A stretch of 64,000 bases of DNA, from contig NC_087080.1 in assembly GCF_026151205.1 (NCBI RefSeq), forward strand, positions 13,463,337-13,527,336, given 5' to 3'. Below are positions 48,701-60,897 of the stretch, piece by piece; within the stretch, counting starts at the first letter, position 1, and every line of letters begins with the position of its first letter. The DNA comes from Bolinopsis microptera (lineage: Eukaryota; Ctenophora; Tentaculata; Lobata; Bolinopsidae). A program made the translations under genes and the position numbers. The notes below the pieces were generated by a model. The model was not told where the DNA came from, did not search any database, and was given only the letters and a program-made list of their open reading frames with translations.

Positions 48701-51700
48701 ATTACAGTATACCCACGATATGAAAAGAAAATATGGTAAAGTGAACTAAAAGTAAAACTAAAAGTGGTTCCAGCCGCGAGCTGTGACACAGTGAAGGTTA
48801 CACATACAATTACATGACGCATGTTATTCATGCTCTCATGTTGCTAGTGTAATTTGTACATAGTATAACCTCGCCACATGCAAAGTGTACACTTCATCAT
48901 TATAAACTTAATATTACTTTATCACCTTACTGAAGTGTCAGATCTTAAAAGGACCATGATCAATTGCAGGTTAGTGGAATGTATCACGCGCAGAAATTTC
49001 AACCCTGGAGTTTGGTGTGGATTCGGTACAATCTGATTATTTGAATCTGTCAAACGGACACAGTCACAAAACGAGGTGCCAACCTATTCATTAAATTGTA
49101 TTATCAGTGGGACATGGTATAGTGCCCATTCTAATGTGCGCATGTGCTAGTACTTGTAGTTATAATTATTGTTGCTTCAAAAGTTGTATATAAATATAGC
49201 TATTGCAAGTCGTTAGCACTTATTTCAAAGTTTCTATAACCCTCCACTCTTCAGCTTCTCAGCCCAAAATCCCGCATACCCGTTTTTTTTTTCAATAACT
49301 CAAAAAGAAACCAATTTAGGAGTAATATTGATTCATAACTTGTTTATAAATGTGTTTATTGCGGTTAGGTATGACACGTCCAGAAGTGTTTAAAATGTTT
49401 TTATCAAAAGTTAGCAAAATTAGGTTTGAGCATGGCCAAAATCATTTTTTAGCGAATACCTAACTCCAAAATTAAGCATTTTTGGTAAATTTAGCTCTAT
49501 ATTATTACTATTTGTATATAAATGTGACCATTTTGATCATTCAGAGTCAGTACGATGTTCATACTTTCATACAAGTATATAAGGGGTCGTTCACATATTA
49601 CGTAATCAGCCGAGGGGGGTTTCCAAATGATTACGCTAGTGTAATTTTGATACAATAGCTATGTGTAAAACTGATTACGGAGGGGGGGGGGGGGGGTAAA
49701 AATTGTCCAAAAAGTGATTACGTAATATGTGAACGACTCCTAAAAGAAGTTTAAATATAAGGGCGATTTCCGAGTCTCAATTTTTGAATTTTGGGCTCCG
49801 AAGTTTTCGGTTCTATAAACCTTTGAGAGTTCGCAAAAATTGTCAGCCCTCTACTATGAAATGGAGATGATTGTCCCTTACTGACCAGACTATATAATAT
49901 GTTCTGGTGATATCAACTGCTGGTATGCTACAATGGTATAAATTGAAATAATTGATAATGGCTGGAACCACCCCTCAGAGCCAATGACTGACATGTTTGA
50001 ATTTTCATTCCACTCTCAAACTCAAAATCTAAGACTAAATTGACGATGACTTGCATTTGAAATGTCGTGAACAAAAATCGGTCTGGGGGTTGAAATTTAC
50101 TGGGATGAGACAGGTGCGTGGCTGATGAGCCTTCCAATTGGGGATATTAGGACTGCAGAACATTGGGTGACCATAACAACTAATAACAACTAACAGTAAC
50201 AGCTTAATTACAATTACCTAACCTGAGACAGCTGCAATTATCATTACGTCTGAGCGTTGTAAACATTGCTCACTTCTTGTCGGCTGAGGACGGTGTTCGT
50301 CCCGCAGGTCCATGATAAACTGATACTCTGACAGAATTTGTCTGGTATAAATTTTAACAGTTTAACAGGCCTGAAATCAGACTTTTTTGTACGGACCTCT
50401 ATGCTATAAAATGCACCACAAGAATTACACTATTCGCAAGAGTAACAAGCTACAATCTTTATTAATATTACATTTACATCATAGTTATTTCAGATCGTCA
50501 AAAAACACCTCCATCAATTCCAATTAACGTATGAATTGACGTCTGCAGTCGTTCTTTACCTCAAACTTCTCAGCCATGGCTTTGTTCGCTGTCGACATCT
50601 TCCCTTGCCGCTTACAGTTCCGTAATGGTTGCTAGATCTACCTCCATATTTTAACTGTTAATTCTACGAATGTTAGCTAGTTTCAAGCTAACCTCGGCTA
50701 ATGTGCCATGCTCCAAGAACGTACTTCGGTTAACATGCAGCATGCATCATTACAGTACTACTGAAACGTCTGAATATCACATTGTAAACAGCAACGAAGT
50801 AGTGACGACACACTACATTCACATATAACAATGCCATCAGATGTTCAATTTTTGCGATTCCCACGTTCAATTGCATTGCTTGTTCAAGCGGTATAAATTC
50901 ATTCTTTGACCACCGAGAAATGCTGTTCTTAATTATCATATTATGCTGGATAAGTGCTTAAGTGGTATTTTTATAACCATATTCCACTGTAAACCGACAT
51001 TTTGTACCCCCAAAGCCCCAACAGCTGTGAATAATATTAATGGGAGTATATCTTTACACTAGTGGCTTTATATTGTTTGTTTGTTTGTGGGGCACCCACT
51101 CTACTTTAATACCTAAGTAAAAAGGCTCTGTCCACCTAATGCTCTATTTGGCTGACGTCTAATAGTAATAAAAAAGGCTATGTCCATTGTCCACCTTATT
51201 GCTTATGGGTTAACGTCTAATGGGGTCCCTCTGGTACAGTGATTTAGTAGCTTTATATTGATAGTTGCTCACTATTTTGATACGTCCTGCATGATTTTAA
51301 CGGTAGATTGTTTATGATACAGATAATATGCTGATATGAGGCAAAAGTGTCCGCGGATCATTTAGATCGATTGGTACCGACGGATCAATCGATAATTTGG
51401 ATCGCGTGGGCGGAACCTACGTCATGATGTATCATAAATGCATCATCTTATGGTCGATGGCTTTTAGGATTGATTGGATATTGTTTTATAATGATATCAT
51501 TTTCCAATTTTAGGAGGGTGTCTGTGTTTTAAATAATTACATTCATGCCCGTGATTGTGATTCAAACTTCGGTTCAGATTAGATTTAGTGATAATACAAT
51601 TAAACACGGATTGGCCATGTTAATGGGAGATAACTTTTAAAATAATTGCAGGAAACCATGTGCTATGCAGTGTTTAATACGTCAGTCACTGCCCACTACT

Positions 51701-52205
51701 TTAACTGTAATATGACTTGATACTTTTAAATCCTTATTCCTTTTACCATCACTAATTTTGTTCATTTAGTCATTAAAGGGCGCTGGTAATACGTTATATT
51801 GTTTTCCTGGCCTGATTTCCTGACGTCACAACCGATTATGACGAAAGTTCCCGAAATGATGAAATAGCACTTAAGCTACAACTTTAATCGAGTATATAAA
51901 TGACCATTTTCCTGTAAAGTACTAGTTTGGAAAATGATCCCCAGCTCCGCGTAGCCAGTATTCTAACAACTTGCAACTGCATTAATTCTACCTGATTTGA
52001 TTTTTTTAATTTCGGAAACTTGGCTCAACTCCATACGAGTACGACAATATTGAATTAGAGTTAAAGTTTTCTCGCTCATACACATTTCATTTGTCTTTCC
52101 GTAGTTTAGCTGTTAACATTGTTCTCTATTTCGCGAGGCTTTTTCTTGTTGTTCCTTTTTTCAATGCCATTCCTTAACGTTCACAGAAGGGTGAAAGTTC
52201 CAGAA
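48701..52205. other. Intergenic, with one MITE and minor repeats
   Basis: No gene recognised over 3.5 kb. It holds the MITE at 49582-49741 and a twofold imperfect direct repeat of about 50 bp at 51115-51220 (AAAAAGGCT-C/A-TGTCCA and GACGTCTAAT). Small ORFs here lack homology and splice context. Confidence 0.5.
49582..49741. mobile_element. MITE, 160 bp, with 26-bp terminal inverted repeats
   Basis: The left end AGGGGTCGTTCACATATTAC, continuing GTAATC, is the inverted match of the right end at 49716-49741 with one mismatch. The interior holds a run of about 16 G near 49682 and second GATTAC copies. Flanking TA dinucleotides fit a TA target-site duplication. No ORF is present. Confidence 0.85.
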
Positions 52206-54040
52206 ATGTCGATGGAAGGATCTACTAGGATAGCTGTTTTTAACAAATACTCTCCTTCTATCACCAAGTTGTGGAAGCAGAAGGACAGGCTCAATAGATA
52301 CAGTTCTAAGGTGATCTATGGCTGTTTTTATTTGCTAATTATACTTACTATTTATTACAAAAAATAGAATAAAAATCTTCATCACTTCAAATTATTTTGT
52401 TCGCTGTTCGGCCATAGAAATTATAAATCAAATATACATTTGCAGGGGACGCAAATAAAACTAGATCAGGAGAAAGAGACAGCAATGAGGGCATTAAACA
52501 GGACCCAGAATTTGTTAATGAAAGACAGAGGACAACAGTCTCGTCCAGTCTCCAGAGCCTCTACTCTGTGGAGCTCTCAGGAACTCAGCTGCAGGACCAG
52601 GTCTTCTAAAAGGAGACCTCTTTCAGCTAGAGTTAAATCTGATGCAGTACCTGGAGAGGTTGGTTGTGTGTTCCTTATACAGTTGATAAATATTAGGGAT
52701 TCAGAGCTGTGCGTGTGTTTTGTTCGTTTTGGACGATGATAATTAAATTTTTAATCTTTCGCATAAAATTTTAATCCAGACTCATGAACCAACGCCCTCA
52801 AATAAGCAAAGAAACACGGCCAACATATTGTAACTCTCAGGAGATGGGTTTGATAGAAACGTTTGGCACATTGTCCGTGAGAAGAGAGGCCACGTTCTGT
52901 AGATCACTGAATCAGATCTGTAATGCTACTGAGAGAGAGAAACAGTCCTGGGACCATCAAGTTATCAGGTATAATACGTTTTAAGATTGTGTCAGTTATT
53001 TAAATGAGGTGGCATATCATGGCATATCATCCTACGTAATAGTAAATCACCCCCAGAAGCGGAACTCTCAAGTTGAACTAAGATCCCGAATCTTTATTTC
53101 TAATAATAATCTGCTTGAATAATAAACTTGAATCTGAGTCTTACTCCCCATCCATACTGATACATTAATCCCTCTCTCCTCTCAGACAACAGCAAGTATC
53201 TTTACTGGATGATAGGAGTATGGAGCTCATAGCCCCAACTAGGAGAAAAAAGGTATGCTAAGGACAGAGGAACAGTTTGAGTTAATAGCTGAGTCAATAT
53301 TCCTTCGTTAGTACTGTAGTTATATATCAGAAAGTAGTGATTAAATCTTGAAACTATTCATTTTGGCTGCCCCACTTAATTGTTCCTTGTTCAGCAAATT
53401 ACGTTCACTAATTCTCAACATCCCTTTAGACTACTGACAAGTTGGCGAGAAATCAGAAATGCAAATCAGAATTGTTAGCCGAAAGAGGTCCAGCGCCCAA
53501 CCCACTATTATCGAGCAGATCACTCATTATGACGTCATCAATCTTTCTTACGTCATCACAGTCCTTCCAGTCCGAGGTTGGTAGCACCTAATTCAGCGAG
53601 CTTTATTTTAGCTTAGTAGGATAAAATAGAAAAATTAAACTTGCTGATGCTAGAGATACAACCATATTTGACTTAATGTAATTAGAGTTTTTCATTCTTG
53701 AACCATACTTTGTAATATTTTCACTTTTCACTCTCAGGTCCCTCGGTACGTCCGACTACGTGGAGAGCACAAGTCAAAACACGGTACAACGTGTAAATCA
53801 TCTTCAAACGATCAGCTCACTCAATCGTCTGCAATTAAAATCGTTAAACCATCACCTCCAGAAAAGACACCACCATCTCCAGAGAAGCTGCTTCAGTCCC
53901 CGGAATCGTACAATCCTGATGAATACATAACAACCAGCCAAGAAGACTTGTGTGGTGATCTCTACATCCAACATTGTCCCTCAAGAAGACTCTCCAAGAC
54001 ATTCTCATCACCTGATATCAGGAGACTCAACTCTCCGTGA
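52206..54040 (+). CDS. Six-exon gene of unknown function, basic and Ser/Pro-rich C-terminus
   Basis: Exons: 52206-52310, 52446-52658, 52780-52968, 53186-53252, 53430-53576, 53738-54040, all with GT-AG borders. Exon 1 encodes MSMEGSTRIAVFNKYSPS. Exon 2 continues in frame (LDQEKETAMRALNRTQNLL, then RRPLSARVKS). Exons 3-6 share one consistent frame ending KPSPPEKTPPSPEKLL and SSPDIRRLNSP before TGA at 54038-54040. Exon 2 and exon 3 frames do not agree by one base. The 3' part of exon 2 in the alternative frame (KGDLFQLELNLMQYLER) joins exon 3 (LMNQRPQISKE) perfectly. Either exon 2 has an extra base (a run of four A at 52608-52612 is a candidate), or it hides a small intron. About 340 residues, no recognised domain. 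Confidence 0.6.
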
Positions 54041-55337
54041 TTTTATTAAAATGGTACCGGCCATGAAGCCTGGAATACTCAAACTATTAATGTAATATGC
54101 TTGATGTTTTCGATTTATCGTTCTCTGAAAGTTCGCAAGTTTTCAATTATTTTAAATCGTTTACGAAAGCTATTGACGATTGAACAATTTTCTCCTAAAA
54201 AGAAGCGTATAATATTGATGCTATTTTACAAGCTTACTGAAATTTACGTCCTGTTCATTTCGTGAGGAACTTTTTTGATGATTTCTAAGTGCAAATTTCA
54301 TAGCATTACTACATGAACATAAGAATTTATAGAAGTTTGAGCTGGCTGCAGAAATCGTACTCAAATAAGCGTAGTTTTCAATTCTATCAAAAGCGAATGA
54401 TAAAGAAGAGTCGGAACCGAAACTTCAGTTCTTCTTTTGAAGTTGATTTCACAAATTCTGAAAATGGACAATTTATCCGTAAACTTTTGTCCAATATTTT
54501 ACTTTTGAGTTACATATTGGGTTACAGTTAAAAAATGTAATATTTGTTGATTTTACATCAAAGATTTATTATATATTATTATTATATATTTAAATGTTCC
54601 TGTATTAAAAATATCATGAAGATTCACTTGGAACCTGACTTAATGGACAAACTTTTAAACTTTTAAGCTATCTTATGTGAAAAGATGACGAAAAATACAT
54701 TAACGAAGTTTAATGTGGGTTAACTACATGCGTACGAGAGCCCATCACGCAAAAATAGAAAGCTTGTTTATTTGATCACACTTTCACGCATCTTATCATC
54801 TGTACTGGGTCAACGATCCAGTACATCTGTACGTTGTTATTTTCACTTGTTCGGCTTGCTATTGCAAAAGGGGCTTCAAGATGTTTAAACTTTTGTTTGT
54901 TTACTTCCACAACTTGGAACAAATGATCTAAACAAAACACATCTACTATAAAAGTAATTCCATTTTGTGCTGTAAACAACAATAGACAGTAGGAAGAGCT
55001 AAAACAGACACACACCTATGTTTAGCTCCATTAAATTTAGTAACTTCAATAATAAACTTTTGTTGTAACTGTGATATTGTGCATTGTTTGCTTTGTACGT
55101 GTTGGTATTTGAACTTTGATGATTGAAATGATGTCAGGAAATAAAACAGTGCTTATTATTTACTAAAGCTAACTTAGCTAAAACTTTTAGTTTGCTTTTC
55201 TTTAACGTCCAAGATCTTTTATTAGAGTTCGTCTTGAGCTCATTGAACGCGACAATTTAATCTTAAACTTTAAACCTTTGGTGTAGTATCGACGAAAGTA
55301 ATTTGTAGTTTATATTTGCATCACAAGAAGCCTATGT
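54041..55337. other. Intergenic, no gene recognised
   Basis: AT-rich spacer between the six-exon gene and the innexin. AATAAA-like signals occur (for example AATAAACTTTTG near 55050). No homology-supported coding signal was seen. Confidence 0.5.
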
Positions 55338-58300
55338 ATGGGGTCGGGAGCCGGAGCTAAAGATAGACTCCAGGGAGCTTTCTTCATCACCCTCTTTAAA
55401 GATTACCTGTCAGGTAGGGATAATTTCAGTTTCGGGGGTAGTTCCAGAACGTCTCCTCGTTTTAGCAAACCTTTATAATAGCGTCGTAAGATTAATTACA
55501 TCTCATAATAACGCTAATTCTTATGAGAATATTAATCTGTAAATATAGCCATAGAATAGTTGCAAGAGCCCTGAGACAATATAGACATGGGAGTGACGGT
55601 CTTAGAAATGAGCGTGCGCACATTATGCATACTACGCCACCTCGATTAAGGAACTAGGGGTTTCAAAAATAAATAAAAGGGGAGAGGCGATAAAATAAAA
55701 TTATTGGCATAGTTTTTCTAATTATAGCAGTAATAAGGTGATACCCTTCTAATGTGGGAGATGACCCAGGAGGAGAACTGGTCCACATTTATTACATCAT
55801 GTTTCCTCAATGTTGTGCTATATTGTGCTAATCTGAGACTGTCAGGTGCTATACCAAAGTACAAGACTATCGATGGATCGATAGAAAGACTGAACAGGAG
55901 AACACTGACAACTATATTCATCCTACTTTGTGAGCTACTCTTGATTTCACTCATGTAGTGTTTATAGAATTGTTAATATTTTTTAGTTCAAATAATTAAG
56001 CTAGTTTCAGTTGTGTAATTCGAAGAGTTCTAATTTTGAGTACATCCGCGAAGTTAGTCACTATCGTTGTAAATTTAATTTACTTTCTGGGACATCAGCC
56101 AATCACCGATCACGCTCATTACGTACATAGACCGAAAGGATAGGTTCAGAAATGGATGAATATTACGCCTGAGGCTCTTAACTGCAGAAGAACTAATTTA
56201 TGAACATGTTATCCGTATCGAGTCAATCACGGTCGGTTGGGTTAATGTTTCAGTGCTTGTTGTGGAATATTCATGATTTCATATTTTATTTTATCAGGTG
56301 TGGTGGCAACACAAGACGGCATACTTGGAGCTAAGATCCACTGCAACGGTTTCGAAACATTCAAAAAGAAACGTTTTGTTAAGGTTCTTGTAATTGTAGT
56401 ATCAATATTTTTAATAATAACAAAGATTTCATTTAAGTCTATTATATATCTACTTGCTAAATAGGCAACCCTCGACCATAATTAGAGCCGTAGATTATCA
56501 AAAAACTCCTTAGCACGAAAAGTTTCATTCTTATTCGTTAACATTTAATATTGATAGTAGTAAGAAAATACACTTTTTTACCCACACTATCAGGATTACT
56601 GTTGGACACAAGGTCTGTTCACTAACAGGTTTGCTTATCACAAACCTCCAGATCAGCTACCAGGACCGGGGGTCGTCCCTTGTATCAGGTATAATATATT
56701 CACATATTTCGCTAAATCATAAGCAACTTATTCAATATTCACTGTTGAATACTATTACTCACTTTAAATACCACTATTAGTATTATAATATGTAGAATCC
56801 TTGGAAGCACATCTATTAATGCTTTTCAAACTGTCAGCATCATGTAAAATCACATTACCACCAGGACGGAGGATGGGTATAGCTGCTCGGAGGAGGAGAA
56901 GAAGAATCAGCAGGTGTACCATCTGTGGTACCAGTGGGTTCCCATGTACTTCGCTCTGTCTGCTGCTGCATTCTATGTACCCCACATTCGTTAGTTACCT
57001 GTTAGTTACCTGTCAGTTACCTGTCAGTTACCTGTTTGTAATAGTTACCTGGTTTATTTGAGATATCACTTCAAACACCAGAAAATAGTGCTGTCCGGCA
57101 GAAGTCGTTGTCGGATAAAATTCGTGTTACCCCTGGTTTATACCCGACCTTTGAGTTTCGGAGACTGGTTGTTGCTTGTGTGCAGCCTGGCGGTGATCTG
57201 ATTTATGCGGCAGTAGTTTAGTAGTTAGAATGTTTATTAATCTTTAGTTTCCAGCGAATATTTGCTGATCTAGAACACATGTTATCTACTATCGTGTGTA
57301 CTGATATGATTATGAGAGACACAGTTCTTTTACTCAGTTATACTAATTTGTATCAGTAACAAAGATAACAGTCGTCGGGAAACTGTCAACGTTTGTGGAC
57401 GAGTTACAGAGCCCAGAGGAACTACTGGGTGATAACGGATCTGCTATAAAACTGGGCAGCATGATGGCTAGATGGGCTAAACTTAACTTATACGGCAGGT
57501 AACATCAGCGGGATTAGATGATATTAACCTTCGTTCTCATTACCACCGCTATCTTATAGCTTTATGGTGTTGGGGATGTTTTTAAAATATTACTCAGTAA
57601 CGACAAATTAAGATTAATCAGTAACAAAAAATATTGGTGAAATTGTAAAGTGCGATTATTTTCAGGCATGGGAATAGTCTCTTTTCTCAGTATAGAGTAC
57701 CGATGATGGAGCTTATCTCAAAAACAGCTTTTCTTGCTATGTCTATCTTTCACTTCTGGATAACAGGTTTGAAGTCTACCATTTACTTATCGTACAAAGA
57801 GCTGCACAGAGAACTTTCTCATTAAATCAGTGAAATTTATTGATAGACGGCTATTGGCTTTACTCTAAAGCTCTAATATGATTTTTTTTAAAGAAATCTT
57901 TCCTATGTGTCGTAGATTATTTAAATATTCCATGCATTTGTAGTGATAATTAAAATGATTCTAATTAAATAAAGTAATGTTTCACAAACGATATCTTCAC
58001 AGCTAAAATGTTTCCGATCGGAAACTACTACAAACTTGGGATGCTGTGGCATATACCCAGTACTGATAACTACACACACATTGGGGACGTTCTCTTTCCC
58101 AAACTGGCGGGATGCAGCATTAAGAAATACTCACTGACTGGTAAATAAAATCTCTAGCAATTATTTGATGCTTTTTTAGAAGCTTATTAATATGTTGCTT
58201 AAATGAAAGTATTAGATTCGAACTTAGATAGATAGTTATAGGTCGATTATTATGTTATGATGAAGACCGGTCATCATTGGGATTTAACACAGTACCAGAT

Positions 58301-59293
58301 TACTTCACGGTACACACTACCAACATTTCTTTCTCAAAAGTTCACCTAATCAACTCCTTCCCAGGTCTGAACGAGGAGTCAGGAATGTGTACTTTAGCTC
58401 CTAATGTAGTGTTCCAATACCTGTTCCTTATTACCTGGTGGTGTGTTGTTATCGTAGCTGGTCAGTTACCTTATCGTTAGGGTGATCTGGTTTTACTTTA
58501 TGTTTATAACGGTTCCTACTAAAATCTGAAATTTCTATGTTTCTAGCAAACGATAATTAATGATTTTACAAATGATGATTTTCAGCGTTGAACGCAGTGA
58601 ACCTCATCAAAAGTGTGATAGTAATAACAGCCAATGAGTGTGGGTATAAGATGTATCGGTACAACCTTGAAGTAACCTATGATAGAACACACGGTGATCA
58701 TGATATCAATGATGCGTTCCGTGGTAAGATACACAATGTGTAACTACTATAGTATGAGTATCTGATCTAGATATTATGGTGTTCCACAGGGTTTTTATTT
58801 TAAAACTTCTAGAGTTTAATCTAATGTAAATTTATGAACGCTGACACGAAATTAAATGACCACATGTGATCTCTCATAGATAGTATTCAGTTATCAAAAA
58901 GCTTTCGTTAAAAACTTTTCAGTGATTGACAGAAATAAGGAAATTGAGCTCCAGAACTAATAGCATAACACACTTGCAGGTCCAACAAAGGACGACACAA
59001 AACTAGTGTTTGCTTACTACGATCTCAGCAGTCAGATAGTGTTCCACAAGATTTCAGACAATGTTCATCCGGCAATCATGGCATTTGGTATCAAGTTCAT
59101 AGCAGCACAAATCAAGGAATTGATGAACAAAGATGAAAATTTAGCAAACTTTATTAGAAATGAGCTGATAAAAAATCGAAATTCTCCGGTGTCAACACCG
59201 ATGGAAGAACAACCAGGGCCCTCAGTGGGGATGCCACCCAAGGGAAAGAGAAAGGGTTATAAAAGAGTAAAAGATAATGATACCGAAGTTTAG
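55338..59293 (+). CDS. Innexin (gap-junction channel protein), 11 exons, complete
   Basis: Exons: 55338-55413, 55846-55929, 56298-56383, 56594-56688, 56865-56989, 57357-57498, 57666-57766, 58003-58140, 58365-58460, 58586-58723, 58980-59293; joined 464 codons with consistent phase. Innexin signatures: ERLNRR before TM1, first-loop cysteine in KIHCNGFE, the hallmark YCWTQG with FTNRFAY, VYHLWYQWVPMYFALSAAAF (TM2), DVLFPKLAGCSIKKYSL in the second loop, and WWCVVIVA (TM4). The C-terminal tail is basic (PPKGKRKGYKRVK). Exon 2's donor is TTT-GTGAGC at 55929/55930: it gives the same spacing from ERLN to the loop cysteine as in the neighbouring innexin. Start MGSGAGAKDRL is the first usable ATG; another 4 bases upstream is out of frame. 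AATAAA follows at 59298. Confidence 0.93.
56990..57052 (+). repeat. 10-bp tandem repeat (AGTTACCTGT) at the innexin exon 5 donor
   Basis: About five copies of AGTTACCTGT/C begin at the splice donor (GTTAGT) of exon 5, so the donor lies in the first repeat unit. Confidence 0.75.
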
Positions 59294-59297
59294 TTAA

Positions 59298-59303
59298 AAT
59301 AAA
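59298..59303 (+). promoter_or_regulatory. Polyadenylation signal AATAAA of the first innexin
   Basis: A perfect AATAAA four bases after the stop codon at 59291-59293, giving a very short 3' UTR. Confidence 0.5.
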
Positions 59304-59766
59304 GGTGGAGTTGAGATTTTAAATTATTTTATTGACATTTTACGATAAAGAATGACGGTGTCAGGTACACCAGAAGCAGAATTATGATTGAATGTTTGAA
59401 TTTTAACGATTTGACGAGCGATTCAGCGATCATCATTTTCTAAAAATATTTATTGAATTTAAACACAATAAAACTCGTGTTATGGAAACAATGTCATGAT
59501 TATTTATTTGTACAGTTTCACAATGCAGGACCATTAATGATCGGAATTACCCTGATTCAAAATAATTGATGATGGTTAAATTTACATAATACTCATTAAT
59601 CGTCAATCGACCGCTCATACACAGCCAAATGTTCAGTAGAGCAGAAACATCATAACCTTATACATGTAAATTATTATTATCGAACTTTATACAAGTCTGA
59701 AGTAGGTAGTTAACAGTAATCATCTTAAAGATCTGATAAGTCTACAACGAAGATCGGTAAAACATA

Positions 59767-60012
59767 TTGGGGTTCTTTTGCGATAGTCAAAACGCTAGTT
59801 GTCGCTATCCATGGCGACAACTAGCGCTGGATGGCGACAACTAGCGCTGGATAGCGACAATTATCGAACATATATATTTTGCGCTGGCCAGCGTTATCCA
59901 GCGCTGGATAGCGACAACTAGCGCTGGATGGCGACAACTAGCGCTGGATAGCGCTAGCTGTCGCCATCCAGCGCTAGTTGTCGCGTTTTGACTATCGCAA
60001 GGGAACCCAAAT
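59767..60012. mobile_element. Foldback / MITE-like element of about 245 bp
   Basis: The ends are inverted: left TTGCGATAGTCAAAACG at 59778-59794 against right CGTTTTGACTATCGCAA at 59984-60000, extended outward by TTGGGGTTC against GGGAACCCAA. The interior is made of alternating direct and inverted copies of a roughly 20-bp unit (AGCGCTGG, AT-A/G-GCGACAACT). This gives many possible hairpins. Confidence 0.75.
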
Positions 60013-60544
60013 TGGATGCGCATTAACTTAAATACTTAAACATAAAACGTGTTTATACATATCTTTAATATATAAACGTAATACATCTATGTACCTACAT
60101 AATCAAATAAATTTCTTCATAAATTTCTCCATAAATCATATAAATTTGTAAGTTAATTAACGTCTTTCCTGTAAGTGTCCATGGTCAAAGACACGAAGAT
60201 AGCAGCGTACAGCCATACCGGAACGAACGTCATTATCATGAACCAGGATACTGAAGAATGACAGTCTTTCTGTTTTGTTTTCAGAACTCTGGTCAGGTGC
60301 TCGAATCTGAGGATGGTATTGCCATTGGTAAGAGTAATTTACTCGTGGTAACACGTGGTATTGATAAATTAGAAACACGTTAATTGGAGAAAGAAAAAAT
60401 GCTGCTAAAAAATGTAGCCAAGAACAATGACTGATGTGCCAACAGTCACCATCTCTTAATAGATTTCACTTGTTCTTGGAATAAAATATACGTTAAGTTA
60501 AGTGTTTAAGCGGATGAAATATGGACTTCTAAACATTGTTCTCA

Positions 60545-60897
60545 ATTTGTTACCTGGAGGCTGTGTCTCTAATTTGTTACCTGGAGGCTGTGTCTCTAAT
60601 TTGCTACCTGGAGGCTGTGTCTCTAATCTGTTACCTGGAGGCTGTGTCTCTAATTTGTTACCTGGAGGCTGTGTCTCTAATTTGTTACCTGGAGGCTGTG
60701 TCTCTAATTTTTGTTACCTGGAGGCTGTGTCTCTAATTTGCTACCTGGAGGCTGTGTCTCTAATTTGTTACCTGGAGGCTGTGTCTCTAATTTGCTACCT
60801 GGAGGCTGTGTCTCTAATTTGTTACCTGGAGGCTGTGTCTCTAATTTGTTACCTGGAGCCTGTGTCTCTTATCTGTTACCTGGAGGCTGTGTCTCGA
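60545..60897 (+). repeat. 27-bp minisatellite (TTACCTGGAGGCTGTG core), about 13 copies
   Basis: Thirteen near-perfect copies; each holds TTACCTGGAGGCTGTG followed by TCTCTAATTTG, with TGT/TGC and one GGAGCC variant. Because 27 is divisible by 3, open frames of 66-139 codons result. Their products are repetitive (LLPGGCVSN or CYLEAVSLI), which argues against coding. Confidence 0.92.
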
